From: Porites lobata
Lineage: Eukaryota > Cnidaria > Anthozoa > Scleractinia > Poritidae
Length of the DNA stretch: 64,000 nucleotides
Direction: 5' to 3'
Assembly (NCBI GenBank): GCA_942486035.1
Contig: CALNXK010000103.1
Location: 468,501 to 532,500, forward strand
The first letter of the stretch is position 1. Each line of letters begins with the position of its first letter. Shown here one piece after another: positions 43,827-55,769 of the stretch. A model generated the notes under the pieces. It did no database searches, was not told the origin of the DNA, and saw only the letters and a list, made by a program, of their open reading frames with translations. A program made the translations under genes and the position numbers.

Positions 43827-44969
43827 CGGGATTCTTCCAAAAATCTGCTGCTTCATCTTGAACAAATTGGCTGTTTTGTTTGTGTATCCTTACTGGGAAT
43901 ACAAATACCATAAATGTTTGTTTCCTTGGTCGGGAAAAGGAAAAATGGTGGATAGATGGCCAAAGAGGTGTTGCTTGTTGCCTGTTCCATCCCCCAGCTA
44001 TAGGGCCCTGACAGAAACCGTTGGTGATTTCAACATGATGAGACACAAATGGCTGTGAGGGAGACTACTCCTGACATGAGTCAAGTCACATTTTAGTATA
44101 GCCAGTCAATCTTGAAGCCTGCAGAGCAGGCGCGGATCTAGAATAAATACTGACTGATTTTCAACTTCTAGGGAGGTTCAGGGGCATGATCCCCTGGGAA
44201 ATGTTTTGGCTTTTAACTCCCCAAAGTCCCCTTTCCTGGGTTTCCGAGTCATTCAGACAGGACATTTACTGACTGCCCTAACCATTTTCCAGATATCAAC
44301 TTGGAAAGTTTAGAGTTTTTCACAAAAAATATATCTGTCTGGATTTATGAAAACATGGCTTCAGTTAGTGTCTAAAGGTCCTATGCTAAGTGTGTCCTTG
44401 ATACCAAGACTTTGACCCTCCCAACCCAGGACAATGGGTGACTGTCTTCATCTCCCACTGAGCTCTGCAATTATCATGACAATCATTCTCAGCAGAGGCA
44501 GCTGGCTAGGGCAAATTAAGACCAAGGTAGATGCCAGTCAAGGCCTGCACTGAACACTGCTGCTTACTGAAGGGATTGTGTCAAAACAGCCCCCTCCCTA
44601 CCCCACTAGTTTTGACCCCCAGGCCTGATCCACCCACCCACTGTTACGGCAGTCCCTGGGCCATCCAGGATGCCAAGCCCCCTACTTTTTTGGACACCGG
44701 ACAGACCTGGAGCCGGGCGGGGAGTGGCACCAGGTGAAAACCTAGTGGCTATGTTTTAACGAAATCAGACAGATATTTATTATGTAAAATCTGACCACTT
44801 TATATAAAAAGGTGGAAACCAGTCTGGATCCATACCTGCAGAACCTAAACAGCAAGGAGGCACACACTACCAAACTCTGCAGTACTGCCAGTACCTTATG
44901 CATGAGCACAGCCATATTACCCAAGCAGTGAGAGCCATGGACAGCTGCACTAATGCAAATTTTGATCAA

Positions 44970-45091
44970 TTTAGATTTCTGGGAAATGACCACCTACCCC
45001 TCCCAAAAGTCAACATCAACACTTACTTCTCACTTAGGGCAAAATGTTGGCTTGAGGGAGGGGTAGTTGGGCCGTTTCCCAGAAACCTAAA
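44970..45091. mobile_element. MITE, CTGGGAAAYTGMCCACCTACCCC family, copy 1
   Basis: ttagatttctgggaaatgac with cacctacccctccc pairs with gggaggggtagttgggccgt with ttcccagaaacctaaa. The loop contains aacacttacttctcactta. Copies 2 and 3 are at 62410 and 62895. Confidence 0.85.
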
Positions 45092-45900
45092 TAAATAAAT
45101 ATTGATCCTAACTTTTTACGCATTAGTTTTGAACATGAAAAAGGCATAACACAATAGGAAATCATAAAACTAACTGTACTTTTATTTTTTTTGGCAACAA
45201 GAACCATCATGACAGTCATAGATTTAAGTTACTTTCTCTGCTTTCTATAAATCTTGTATTACAAATAAGAAAGAATAACAAAATCTTTACTTTTTAATTT
45301 GACCAAAAACTACAACCACCTAACCAAAGAAAACACAACAGGGAACTCATTCCCACAAGTTACAATCTACCAGCCATGACATTATCAAAACCAAATAAAT
45401 ACATTATTTAAAAGCAATATAAACTACCATCCATATGTCTATATGTTGTGCCAACAAGTCCTAAAAGATAGAAGTAATAAAACAAGATCATGTTAAAAAA
45501 GAATCATGACTAGCCTCTGATCCTGGTATTAATAAGGGTGTGCACAGATGTTTTCTGGGATCGGATGTAAGTGCAAGAAACATATGCGGAAGAATATTGG
45601 AAGTGGCCTTAGTCACAAAATTTTAGCCCTAGTACATTTTAATGTATAATATAATATTATTTACAGTACTCTGTGATAAGAACAAGATTTAAAGTAGACA
45701 TAGGTGTCTGGCAGAACCCCACAAAGCCTGGAGGAAAGGGCCAACAGTACAAAACAAAGGGGAAAAAATCAAGAAGAAAAGCAAAGGAAAAGGACAGAAT
45801 AAACCACATCATATAGGCAAGAAAGCTCAAGCTGGAGGGCAAGCTGTAAAACTATTACTTTCTTTGCACCCTGAACATCGTGCACTCACCTAATCCAGAG

Positions 45901-48900
45901 TTATCCACGTTCTGAAATGGCTTCATCAATGTCATTTATAAGGTCTTTCAGCTTCTCCCACTGTTCCACATTCAAAGATATACCTAGTTGAACATTATTG
46001 AAGAGAGCCACAAGTCGTTAATATGGTATTTTGCCAAAAACCAGACTTATTCAATAAAACCTGATAAAAAAAGTTAAGTTGCACACAAGCCAAAGGCCCA
46101 AATGGCTGGGGCTTATCCTGATTTCCTTAGCATGAAGCATGCCTAGGAGTATTGCTACTCCCCCCTGGACGGGAGATGCTAGTCCTTTTCAGGGTTACCC
46201 CCCAGCAGGATGTTGCCGGTACCCATTTATAGACCTGGGTAAAGAGCAACTACGAGGAGTAAAGTTCCTTGTTAATGTAACAGGCGAGGCTTAAACACCG
46301 GACCTCCAGATCTGGAGTTTGAGGTGTTGACTGCTTGGCCACACATGGCTCTACAATAATAAAACCTGACATTTTCAATATTCATCTCTACTTGCCCTTC
46401 TTGCCAGGAAGAAATTCCCCATCCTTCTCATAGAATTCTCTGATGTCAACATACAGTTTTCCTCTAAAGTCCCTCACTGACACTCTCCTTTTGTCAGTAA
46501 GCTGGAATAGCAAAAGTATGTATTACACTTGTTATAGATGAGAAAATGTAATCAAGGAAAATCAAAAGTACATGCCCAGGGGCCCCACTCACATATTTTA
46601 ATGACGGGGGGTCCGACAGAGGTTCATATTTTATACCCAAAAGCATACCCAAAAAAATCCCTCAGTGTTTTTGCATCAGCAAATTTTATTATTTATCTTC
46701 TGGAAAGCTAAAACATGCCAACTTCAACTTTGGTTTTGGTCAAAAACAAAACTATGAATTGCGCTTATAAATGTTATTTTTGATTTGAGCTGATCAAAAT
46801 TACAATACCCAAAAAAATCCCTCGGTTGTTTTCGCGACCCCAAAAAATCGCGGTGTCTTTCATAGACCCAAAAAAATCCCTTTTGGCCAAAATGTCAGAC
46901 CCAAAAAAATCCTTCGGACCCCCCCGTCATTAAAATATGTGAGTGGGGCCCCTGGGAGTACATGATTTATCGAGAAAGGAAAATGTAACCTGAGCTGCTA
47001 AGCAGCTGAAAAGCTATAGCTGAGAGGGGCATCAAGAATTCCATTTTAGTTGATTTGGGTCTTCCTTTCTTCAGCACTCGGTTTCCGCTTTCAACCAACA
47101 TCAAACTCACAAAGAAGTTATATGGATTTGGTATTTAAAGAAACAAATATTCCCCGGGTTACAAAATATTTTAGCTTGCGAAGATGCTCCCAAGTGGAGC
47201 GAAGCAAAAAGAAAATTGGCAAGTGAAGCAAGCCGAATGTGGCTGGGAGAGCAAAAATGTGGGGGAGCCTGTAGACTTTGTTTGAGGCTGTCCATCCACC
47301 CACTTGCAATTTTTATTATCCTGTAAGACATATGTCAATAAGGTAAATTAAATGACATGTCACATTATTACGTTTTGTTAAAGGCATTGGCTTTAATAAC
47401 ATTCACGTCAACTGGATTGCATGGGTGGCAAATGGTCCACCAATGGGCAATTCCAGAAAATATCCATACCCAACCACGGACGGCTTCCATGTTTTAACCC
47501 CCCCTTGCCTTCGGAAATTCCAAAATGCGCTACCCCCCCATGCCCTCAGAATTCCATAGTCATGAACCCCCCCTCCCCTTCAGAATTTCCGGTTTTTTTT
47601 GGAAGTACATTTTCGACTTAGCAACGCCTATAAGAACAAACGAACATGAATTTATGCCTCCTCAAGGCTGTGATCTAGCGGCGCCAGGTGACAAGCTTTA
47701 CTCTTCAGTGACAAGAAAAACCTACGCTAGTTGCCAGGCCGTGCAAACTCCTTTTTAAGCCCGAATTTGGCTATAAAAATAAACACCACTTAAGGTAATT
47801 TTACTCCTCTTTGTTTTCTATTGCTGTTTTGACGTTTACAAAGGAAAATAGCTCAAACAGACTGTTAAAATCTTTTGGCAGTCAAATATACCATTGAGTT
47901 GTGTTGCGTCCTTTTATACGTCATGTAGTGCGCACAAAAAGCATTCTAATCTGACAGGCGTTCCTTGGAAGTGAGAGACTGGTGCGAGTTTTTTACTGTT
48001 TATCGGACGGTTTCGGACGGGAGTAACAAGAAATTTGCAAGCGGTATTAAAAGATACATTTTCAGTTTTTATTCACGTGACAAGAAATTCATCAAGGTAA
48101 ATGTGAAACCAACGTTTTACTGTTCACTTCTATAAGTTATGAGCGTAAACACGTGTCTGATCTATCGATGCTTGTCTTCTGCTTCCGCGGTCATACGTTC
48201 GTGGTTTATTTACGAACTACAAAAGTCCACAACAATAGCATTTTCCAGGAACTTACTCTACACTTTCTACTCCAGAAATCCCACCTGTGGAATTCCCCCA
48301 TACCTTCGGATTTCAAATCGTAAATACCCCCCCATGCCTTCAGAATTCCATAATCGTGAATCCCCCCTCCCCTTCAGAAATCCTTAAAGCCGTCCGTGGT
48401 ATGGTATGGATATTTTCTGGAATCGCCCAATGGGCTATCAGCAGAGCTAGTAACCAGGGTGCAAAGAAAGTCATTTTTACAGCTTGCCATTCGGGCAAGC
48501 TGAAGCTAACATTTAAATAGCCCAAACATCATTTCAACTAGCCCCAAAAACGTTTTGATAAGCAGATTGATTTCACAGTTCTTCTGTAATTTGAATTCCT
48601 CCAAAAACTTCACTTGCCTGTCCGGCAAGTTAAGAACAGAATTTACTAGCCCAATAGCAAATCCACTAGCCCCAGGCTATCGGACACTACTTTCTTTGCA
48701 CACTGTAGTAACACCCTTCCAACATCCACTCAAACTAAAATGCAGAATGTCCTGATCATTTAACTGTGTGGCTGTGGCTGTGACTGTAACTCTTGACTTT
48801 GTCAGATATGCTGAATACCAGCCACTCTTCCAATAATACCAAAGTCACACCGAAACGATGCTCTTGGCATGTCCCACAGTTAAGGGCACACTACTAGGAC

Positions 48901-49426
48901 AAGCCCCCCTCCCCCCCCCCTCTCCCCATGGCTACTACCACAGCTAGAACCCCCTGTCCTACATCCCCACACTAATATCTTAACATTTATTTTTTGCCCC
49001 ATGGGACACGGGGCATGGAACTTTTTATCGTGTAACAACGGATGATGGGATATGATCGTTCGGCCGAAAGCTCTTGGGAAAACACTGGAAATTTCTATAG
49101 CTGCATGCTATTCTACAAGGAAGAATTTTCAATAACGCTTACAAAATAGTTTAAAACGTACTTGAAAAACAAAATCACCCTGCTCGTTCCTGGAGGAGCT
49201 GGCCTTAGGCTTTGAAGATTTGTCGGCCTTCGTCTTGGCCTTTTTAGATTTGACCTACGGAAAGAAGTAACATTACAAGTTTCACCGACTACAAGGAACC
49301 GACCACGTTGAAAAATACTACGAACATACATTCTGTAGGTACGAAAAATGTTGTGTTACTCACTTCCTCTTCTGAATCTTCGCTGCTATCGGAAACAGTG
49401 GCTTTAGACTTTACTCTTTTAGACAT
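45901..49426 (-). CDS. SUB1: RNA polymerase II coactivator p15 / PC4 (SUB1), 114 aa
   Basis: Four coding exons on the minus strand: 49426-49364, 49254-49162, 46501-46396 and 45983-45901. The nuclear product binds single-stranded DNA and acts as a general Pol II coactivator. The N-terminus is Ser/acidic (SDSSEDSEEE), then lysine-rich (KSKKAKTKADK), as in PC4. The C-terminal half (residues ~53-114) is the PC4 ssDNA-binding domain: VSVRDFRGKLYVDIREFY, then LPGKKGISLNVEQW, then LKDLINDIDEAI. Human SUB1 is 127 aa. Introns 1 and 2 are GT-AG. Intron 3 is GC-AG: the exon ends AAGAAGG and the intron begins gcaagt. Without this splice the frame would stop two codons later, and with it the exact GKKGISLN motif forms. 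Intron 2 is 2.7 kb and full of transposons. Confidence 0.95.
46092..46352 (-). mobile_element. tRNA-derived SINE, antisense, SUB1 intron 3
   Basis: Read on the minus strand, the head has A-box-like tggccaagcagtcaaca and B-box-like ggtgtttaagcc. The body contains stretches matching a common dispersed unit (gggtaccggcaac-like, aggtctataaatgggtacc). It is intronic in SUB1. Confidence 0.55.
46575..46956. mobile_element. MITE with CCCAGGGGCCCCACTCACAT ends
   Basis: cccaggggccccactcacat with attttaatgacggggggtcc is exactly mirrored at the right end. The interior repeats acccaaaaaaatccctc several times. 382 bp, SUB1 intron 2. Confidence 0.85.
47445..48428. mobile_element. ~1-kb inverted-repeat element (GGGCRATTCCAGAAAATATCC)
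   Basis: The left gggcaattccagaaaatatc with catacccaaccacggacggc and the right gccgtccgtggtatggtatg with gatattttctggaatcgccc are inverted. The subterminal parts repeat ccccatgccttcagaattcc units on both sides in direct order. It is distantly related to 29769-31016. SUB1 intron 2. Confidence 0.8.
48456..48706. mobile_element. Degraded MITE (AGGGTGCAAAGAAAGT)
   Basis: agggtgcaaagaaagt and actttctttgcacact are inverted ends. Inner paired pieces are gcttgccattcgggcaagct and acttgcctgtccggcaagtt, each a small hairpin. SUB1 intron 2. Confidence 0.6.
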
Positions 49427-50437
49427 ATTTCAACGCTTCTGAAAGTGTTAAAAACAGCTCTATTCAACCTCTTCAAGAACAGCCGGAGCGGGCAACTGAA
49501 CGCGCCAAAGGGCTTGGTAACCATGTTTTTCTTACTGGGGTGGAAGGGTGAAAACTGGGCATGAGGCGTGGTCCTCTAAGAGGACATGAGCTTACCTACT
49601 CTGTACAGAGACCACTTGCTTACAAAACAAAATCGTTCTTCCAGGCAGTCACGTTGTTCAGCGACTTCTAATTGGCACGTGCACCTTTTGTCACTTTTTG
49701 TTACCTGCTACAAGTGCTTTGTAGCACGTAAGGTTGGTTCGGCGGCCACAGGCAAAGTAAAAACTTTCACAGATACATTTCTGTGAAAGAAAATGTTGTA
49801 CGAAATTACCATAAGATGAAATTTTAAAAAAGTGCCAGTTGTTTTGAATTTATGCAAATTTGTCTCATTTTAATTTAAATGTTTAATACTACCAATGATT
49901 AAAAAATAGTCAATTACTAGCAAAATTCAATCAACACATAAAGCAATTAAGAATGGATAGAACTGGAAAAGAAATCAATCTAGCAAAACCAATTCGAGAA
50001 TTATCATAACAGAGCACGTTTCCTGTGGAACGCAGCCCAAACACCCGACTTTATGGAGCATAATATCCCATTTAAAATTTTTCAAAAAGCCCTAAGAACG
50101 ATCAGTATCAAATTCTTCCTTGTCATAACAACGCTTTATAAAACAGAGAATGGGAGATAACAAGATCGAACCCGATCCCTTCGGCTCCGAACGGCTCCGA
50201 AGGTTACGCGTTTCCGCACACGAGAACAATTCGCCACTTGCACATCTCCCATAATGCACCTTATTTGCCCCCCACCACCCCCCCCCAAAAAACTTTGTTT
50301 TTTATTTCTCCTGGGTATTACTAGTCTGCTACACAACCGTACTAGAAACGGCTGTGTAGCAGACTAGGGTATTGTTGGGTATTACAGCCGTCCCAAGAGA
50401 AATTGAAAACATTGCATTATGGGACATGTGCAAGGGC

Positions 50438-52196
50438 AACCTCGTCCCCAGGGCTTTTCCCTTAAAAAATGGGTGGGGCGGGAAAAGGCCCTGGCATCGG
50501 CTGGTCACGTGTCCCCTCGTACACCCTAAAATCCTGGGTGTAATAAATTAGCGCTTTGTGAAAAGCTAAAATTATGCGTAACCTCACAGCGCGCGATCTT
50601 GGGCGGCCTTTTATATCTCTTGACGATTAACGAAAAGTTTTACAAGATTTTGTCACAGATACTGGCTATGGTAATTTTTTGCTTTCCTCCGATTTCTATG
50701 AAGGGGAGAGCGAGCGGTAACATTTGTAAAACTTCCTTTATAGAGCGATATAAATGACAAACAAGCTATCGTACATGCTTAAAGTTTGTACTGGAAAAGT
50801 AAGAAATAAGCGTTGACAGGCCAAACACGACTCATAAGCTCGTGATAATGTGAAACGTGACCTTGAGAGTCTGCTTGAACAGTGGTTCTCTTTCTTTTTT
50901 CTCTCGCGCGAAGGTTACTAGCACTACACAGTGCAAGACGTGTAGCATTCTAAACTTTGACTGAGTAAATCTTGTTTTTGCCGCACTAAGTCTTATATTT
51001 AGAGGTCATGAAGCAGGTTTGTTACATGCATACTGAGTAATCATTTCCTGTGGTTTATGCTTCTGTACTAGGTGTCCCTGACAGGATTTGATTTCAGATG
51101 CAGTTGTTAAGTGTTTTATATCCTTTGACCTCTGTTTATTACGGCTGAATCAAGATTTTAGTTTTTTTGGTTTTCTCCGAAATGGCTGTATCTGAATAAC
51201 TACATGCATGCATGCAAGTTTCTTTGTCCGTGAATGTGATTATTTCCTGCCATGTCAGTATGACTCTGGGCCCAGCTCTATAGTGTGGTTTGCAGGATTT
51301 TGAATTTCCACGGATAGTGCGATCTTCAGATATGAGTTGTACACTGTAGCTTAAAAACTAAAGCTACACCAAGTTTGGAGAAATATGCCGTGCGTCAGTC
51401 AAGATAATTCTCTTAGCGCTCACACAGTCCATTTAGTTTTTCTTAACATAAGTGAGTCTTTGAACTAGAGCGCGATGTCTTGTTGTTCCTTCGTAGGTAT
51501 TTTCTTAAGTTTTTGCTTAACAGTCATCTGGGCGACTGCTATGGATTCTTAAGCAAGACTGCAGTTTCGGAACTATAGCGTTCCTCGTCAGTTGCTACTA
51601 TGGTAAAGTCTTAGGTACAGAGAGCGAAGAAGACTGTTTAAATACTGGTGGCTAGGATCGAAAATACTAACTTGCCATTGGCATTTCATAAGCTGTTTGT
51701 AGAGAAGACCAGACTCCATAAAGTATTTTGATGAACAATTTTAAGTCCAATTTGTTTAAATTCACTGCAGATCCTAGAGGCAAAGGCCCGCATTTTTGTT
51801 TGACATTGGACAAAATCACTTTCTGCTTGATCAAGTAATTCCACAGTCACGATGAATTTCAGTCGAAGTACTACTCGATAACAGCTTGTCTCAACTCTGA
51901 AGCATTGGACATATTTTGTACGTGACAACGTAGAGCCGGTACTTGTAGCATTTGAATAATACGCAATTAAATGGATCTTAAGCTTTTGAATCGCACAGAC
52001 GCGAAAATATTGACATACAGTTCGCGATATTATTATTTTCCATTGTTGCTCCGTTCGACTTCTGTCAGCGCAAAACCAGCGGGTTGCATATAAATTAGCT
52101 TCTCAAGAATATTTAGGCTGTGCACGTGACCAGCCGATGCCAGGGCCTTTTCCCGCCCCACCCACTTTTTAAGGGAAAAGCCCTAGGGACGAGGTT
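50438..52196. repeat. Inverted pair of 74-bp hairpin arms, 1.76 kb apart
   Basis: The left arm (50438-50511) runs aacctcgtccccagggcttt ... atcggctggtcacgtg. The right arm (52123-52196) is its near-exact reverse complement. Each arm is also a hairpin of the family seen at 43750. Either these are the long ends of one element, or two copies of the MITE in opposite orientation. The 1.6 kb between has no ORF of note. Confidence 0.7.
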
Positions 52197-52326
52197 GGTG
52201 CAAGGGACCTTACTAAACATCATTCTTAGGTTTGATTTCCACTGTCGCGTAATTTTCCCGAACGAACGCACGTAAAATTTACGCGAGTAAATAAAGTAGT
52301 GAGCGAGGTCCAACTTTTACGTTTAA

Positions 52327-52450
52327 GGTTGATTTCCGTAGCTCAGTGGTTAGAGCATCCGACAAGTGTACGGAAGCCAGATTCAATTGCTGTCGCCGCC
52401 GGACTCAGATTATTTCTTTATCCTGTGCTCGTATCAAATTTTAAAAAGTT
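52327..52450 (+). mobile_element. tRNA-like SINE head, degraded
   Basis: gtagctcagtggttagagca is a good tRNA A-box region and ggtttcaatt-type B box is degraded (agattcaattgctgtcg). There is no intact tRNA cloverleaf, so a SINE head is more likely than a tRNA gene. Confidence 0.5.
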
Positions 52451-52933
52451 TTGTAAACTAGACTTCTGCAAACAGGCACCAGATCCTGTGTCGAACCGAG
52501 AACAATGGCCAATCTCGCCAATAGTAATGCGTTTCTCAGATGATCAGCTCTTTATGTTGTACATATTGGTTTATTTACGTCTTGAAGTGACGTCTGATAT
52601 GAGCATCTGAATAGAACGAGATCCGGCAGCAAGAAATACCGGTGAAGTTTTATTCGGAGTTCTGTGGTTCTGTTAATGTTGTGTAAATTGAACACATGCC
52701 TATTGTGTTTTAATTAGTCTCCCCAGCAGCCGTTGTTGAGGCCTTTGCACCTCCTCAAAAATTCAGCGGGGGAGGAGGGTACAAAGAGGAAAAGGAGCCA
52801 AATAAAGGCTACTTCGGAGAAAAACAAGAGGGCTTCGTGCTTGATCTCAACAATGGTACAGGAGGCTTTCTTGGAGCGATAGATGAAACAACATTGTTTT
52901 TCTTCACAGTGTGTATTAGAGGCACAAAACGTG

Positions 52934-54450
52934 TTAAGGGACTGGTTAAAAAGTATAGGGGGGCGCGGGGGTGGCCGGAGCATTTAGAAATGTGGTTGAT
53001 AAAAAACACATGACCCACCCCTTCCCTTCGGCACAAAAATGACTGACCCACCCCTAAAGCAAGGTTGGAAATTGCATGACCCACCCCCTAGTGAAAACAT
53101 GGATGTTTGGTTTCCTCTAACCTTGTTCTGTGCTTGACAAAATTTGTTTATACACTGTTACAACCAATATCAAAATCACAGAAATCATACCTTTCACTGA
53201 AAAGACAAATGTGAAAAACCGAACCTTTCTTGTTTCGATGGACGTTATGAGTCTTGACACAAATATACAGCAAAACGAGGGTATATTGAAATTGTGTCAC
53301 AAAGTATTTGAAAATTTCTACAACCCATTCCTACACATTACTTGCCGGAAATGCTGGCCTGAGATTAATCCTCAAAGAAAATTTCTTCCACTTCAATGGA
53401 AAGCACTACTTACAAAACCATGGAACTGCAATGGGCACAAAGAGATCAGTTTTGATTCCTTTGCCAATATTTTCATGACATATATTGAAACAACAACTCT
53501 AAGCAAAACTTTCTTCAGAAGAACAGTTTGGAAATGCTACATACACGATATCTTTTCCCTATGAGACGTGAGTAAACCAGACATCGAAGCCTTCATTGAA
53601 CAAGCAAACTTACATCACCCAACTATTAAATTCACGGCCGAAACATTTGACACTGAGATGCAGCATTTTTAGACACGGTTGTATACAAAGGCACAAGATT
53701 CAAGAAAAAATCTATCCTTGATGCAAAGACACATTTTAAACAAACGGAAACCTTCTTGCACACACATTTCACCTCGTGTCACCCTCCAAGTGTTAAAAAA
53801 GGATTTGTCAAAGGAGAAGCCTTGAGAATCCTATGAAAAAACGGCTCAGAAACAACCTTTGAAGAAAATAATTCTAATTAAAAAAAAGAAACGCTTGATG
53901 GACGGAGGCTACCCACAAACTTTGATAGAAGACCTACTATCAGAAATAAAATTCACAAAAACAAGTCTAAAGTCCTAAATCAAAACATACAAGGAGGAAA
54001 AAGAAATATTGCCATTTGTGACACAATACCAACCCTCAGTGCCTGCTATAAAGGAAGCTTGAATAATAAAAATGGCATCTTATACAAAACCAACCATAAC
54101 TTCAATAAATTTTTAAAGAACCACCAATCATTTCCTTACAAAAAAGGAAAATCATTAAAGGACACGCTCGTTAGAGACAAAAAAAAAAGGTTAACAAAGG
54201 GTTCCACGCCCTTATAGATGTGCGGCCTGTCACCCTTTGTATTTTCTTGCACAACAGGTTTGTGAATATTTTAGCAAAAATTCCAGCTGGCTGTGTTTTA
54301 TATAACAAGTGTGGTCAACTGTCTCGTTAGTAGTTAGTGCCTATCTATGTAATAAAATAGGGTGACCCACCCCCTAAGGGTAGCTGAAAATTGCGCAACC
54401 CACCCCTTCCACAAGGCTCAAAACCTCATGACTTTTTGACCAGTCCCTAA
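52934..54450. mobile_element. Composite inverted-repeat element carrying a PLE remnant
   Basis: ttaagggactggttaaaaag (52934) and actttttgaccagtccctaa (ending 54450) are inverted. The subterminal parts contain repeated gacccacccc units (52980-53095 and 54362-54412, the two groups in inverted order overall). The central 1.2 kb is a broken Penelope-like reverse transcriptase. Confidence 0.7.
53130..54350 (+). pseudogene. Decayed Penelope-like element (PLE) reverse transcriptase
   Basis: The frame at 53130-53564 shows the PLE/telomerase-like RT pattern: LVSMDVMSLDTNIQQNEGI (block A, normally with LYTNIP), then FANIFMTYIE, then WKCYIHDIFSL where an intact element has a (Y/F)-x-D-D box. The second region (after 53565) continues in shifted frames with pieces such as DIEAFIEQAN and FRPTIRNKIHKNKSK, interrupted by stops. 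The catalytic box is mutated and the frame is broken, so it is dead. Confidence 0.7.
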
Positions 54451-55769
54451 TTTGCGTAGTACATTTTTTCTAACTGACTGAGTTAATAAGTTAGATTTTA
54501 AATTCTGATCTTCTCTTGGTCCCAGTCGAAAGCATTTGAAGAGTCAGCTTTTGAATTCCTTGAAACCTAAAATTGAAGTATTTCACCTTAGGTGATCATT
54601 TCATTAATTCTCAAAACCTTTTTTCTTTATTGTGTATTGATATTAATCCCAGAGAATCATTTGAAGCATCAGCTTTTGATTCCTTAAACCCTCTACTCTC
54701 TAGACAAATCTCCATACACTTCCCTAAAACGGTAAGTGGGAGAAATTGATTAAGATTGAAGCATTTCACCTTACAATAGGTGATCATTTCACTAATTCTC
54801 CAAACCTTTTCTCGGGCTTTATTATGTGGCTATATTGTGACGAGAAAACTGATTTTGGTCAGTCTTGGCAATTAAAACGGTTAAGAAAGTAAATTCACAT
54901 TTTAGTACCGATGCAATAGAAGACTGCTTTTATAAAAAACACACCGTGGGGATTTCTAGGATTTAAAATTTTGAATGGACTCATCAAATGAACCAAATCC
55001 TCATTCCGGCATTTTTTTTATATATTAGCACTACTTCACACCAAGAAACCAAAGCCCATGGAATATTTCTACTATTTTATTCCTATCGAAGACATTATTT
55101 AAATGTACATCTTCCTTCCGTCCTTCTAAAATGGCTCACACTTGACGATTCAACACCTACTAAAATGGCTCCCATTCGCTAGGTACTAAAGTTTTGTATC
55201 ACATAAAGAAATGTAATTGACTGGTACTAACGCGTATAACGCCCAACAATGACCCAGATTTCAGGTATAACAAGTAAAAATAATGCTGCTAAATTTCACA
55301 GAAACGATAATAACTATAATCTACCCAATTTATCAAGTGTACAGAATTCTAGTATGAAAAGAAAATTTGTCCGATTTACCAAACTGATCAATTTACAAAC
55401 GAACCTCCTAACTTTTAATTGAATTGCCCTAAAAATTGTCTTTTGCCTCCTAATTTACTGGTAACTCCCATAGTTAATTTCATTACAAGACTAGGTTTCC
55501 TCTATTCACCAGGGTCACGCAAGATGCGCGTGGGTTGAAAACGCGAACAGCGGTAGGAAATCCATTGATGCTCTACTCGTCTTCACCGAGCAAGTTTCAC
55601 TTGGGCAAAGGACCCAGATCGTGTTCTAAGGGAAATTTTAATTATCTCAAAATGCTCGTCTTCACTGTTATGGGCCTCTTGTAGACACTCTCTCTTGCGC
55701 TTTCAGGGACACTGTGTACTTGTCTAAGCCAAAAAAATGCAATGGGAAGATTGCAGAAGGCGGAAAGAT

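Larger units (their letters stand above)
43719..45900. other. CCDC15-SUB1 intergenic region
   Basis: It starts with the CCDC15 5' region and a MITE (43750-43826), contains another MITE (44970-45091), and ends with the SUB1 3' UTR. No gene is seen. The Met-initiated frames at 44531-44737 and 45657-45842 have no recognisable domain. Confidence 0.45.
49427..55769. other. SUB1-PWWP3A intergenic desert
   Basis: No live gene is supported in this 6.3 kb. It contains the inverted pair at 50438/52196, a tRNA-like SINE (52327-52450), and a composite element with a decayed Penelope-like reverse transcriptase (52934-54450). The first ~100 bp are the SUB1 promoter/5' UTR. The last ~700 bp probably include the PWWP3A-like 3' UTR. 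Confidence 0.5.

Noticed and set aside
52327..52400. Possible tRNA gene (gtagctcagtggttagagca)
   Set aside because: The A box is good, but the B box is degraded and the acceptor stem does not pair; treated as a SINE head.
53005..53095. GACCCACCCC repeats considered as telomere-like or regulatory array
   Set aside because: They recur at the other end of the same inverted-repeat element and are best explained as its subterminal repeats.
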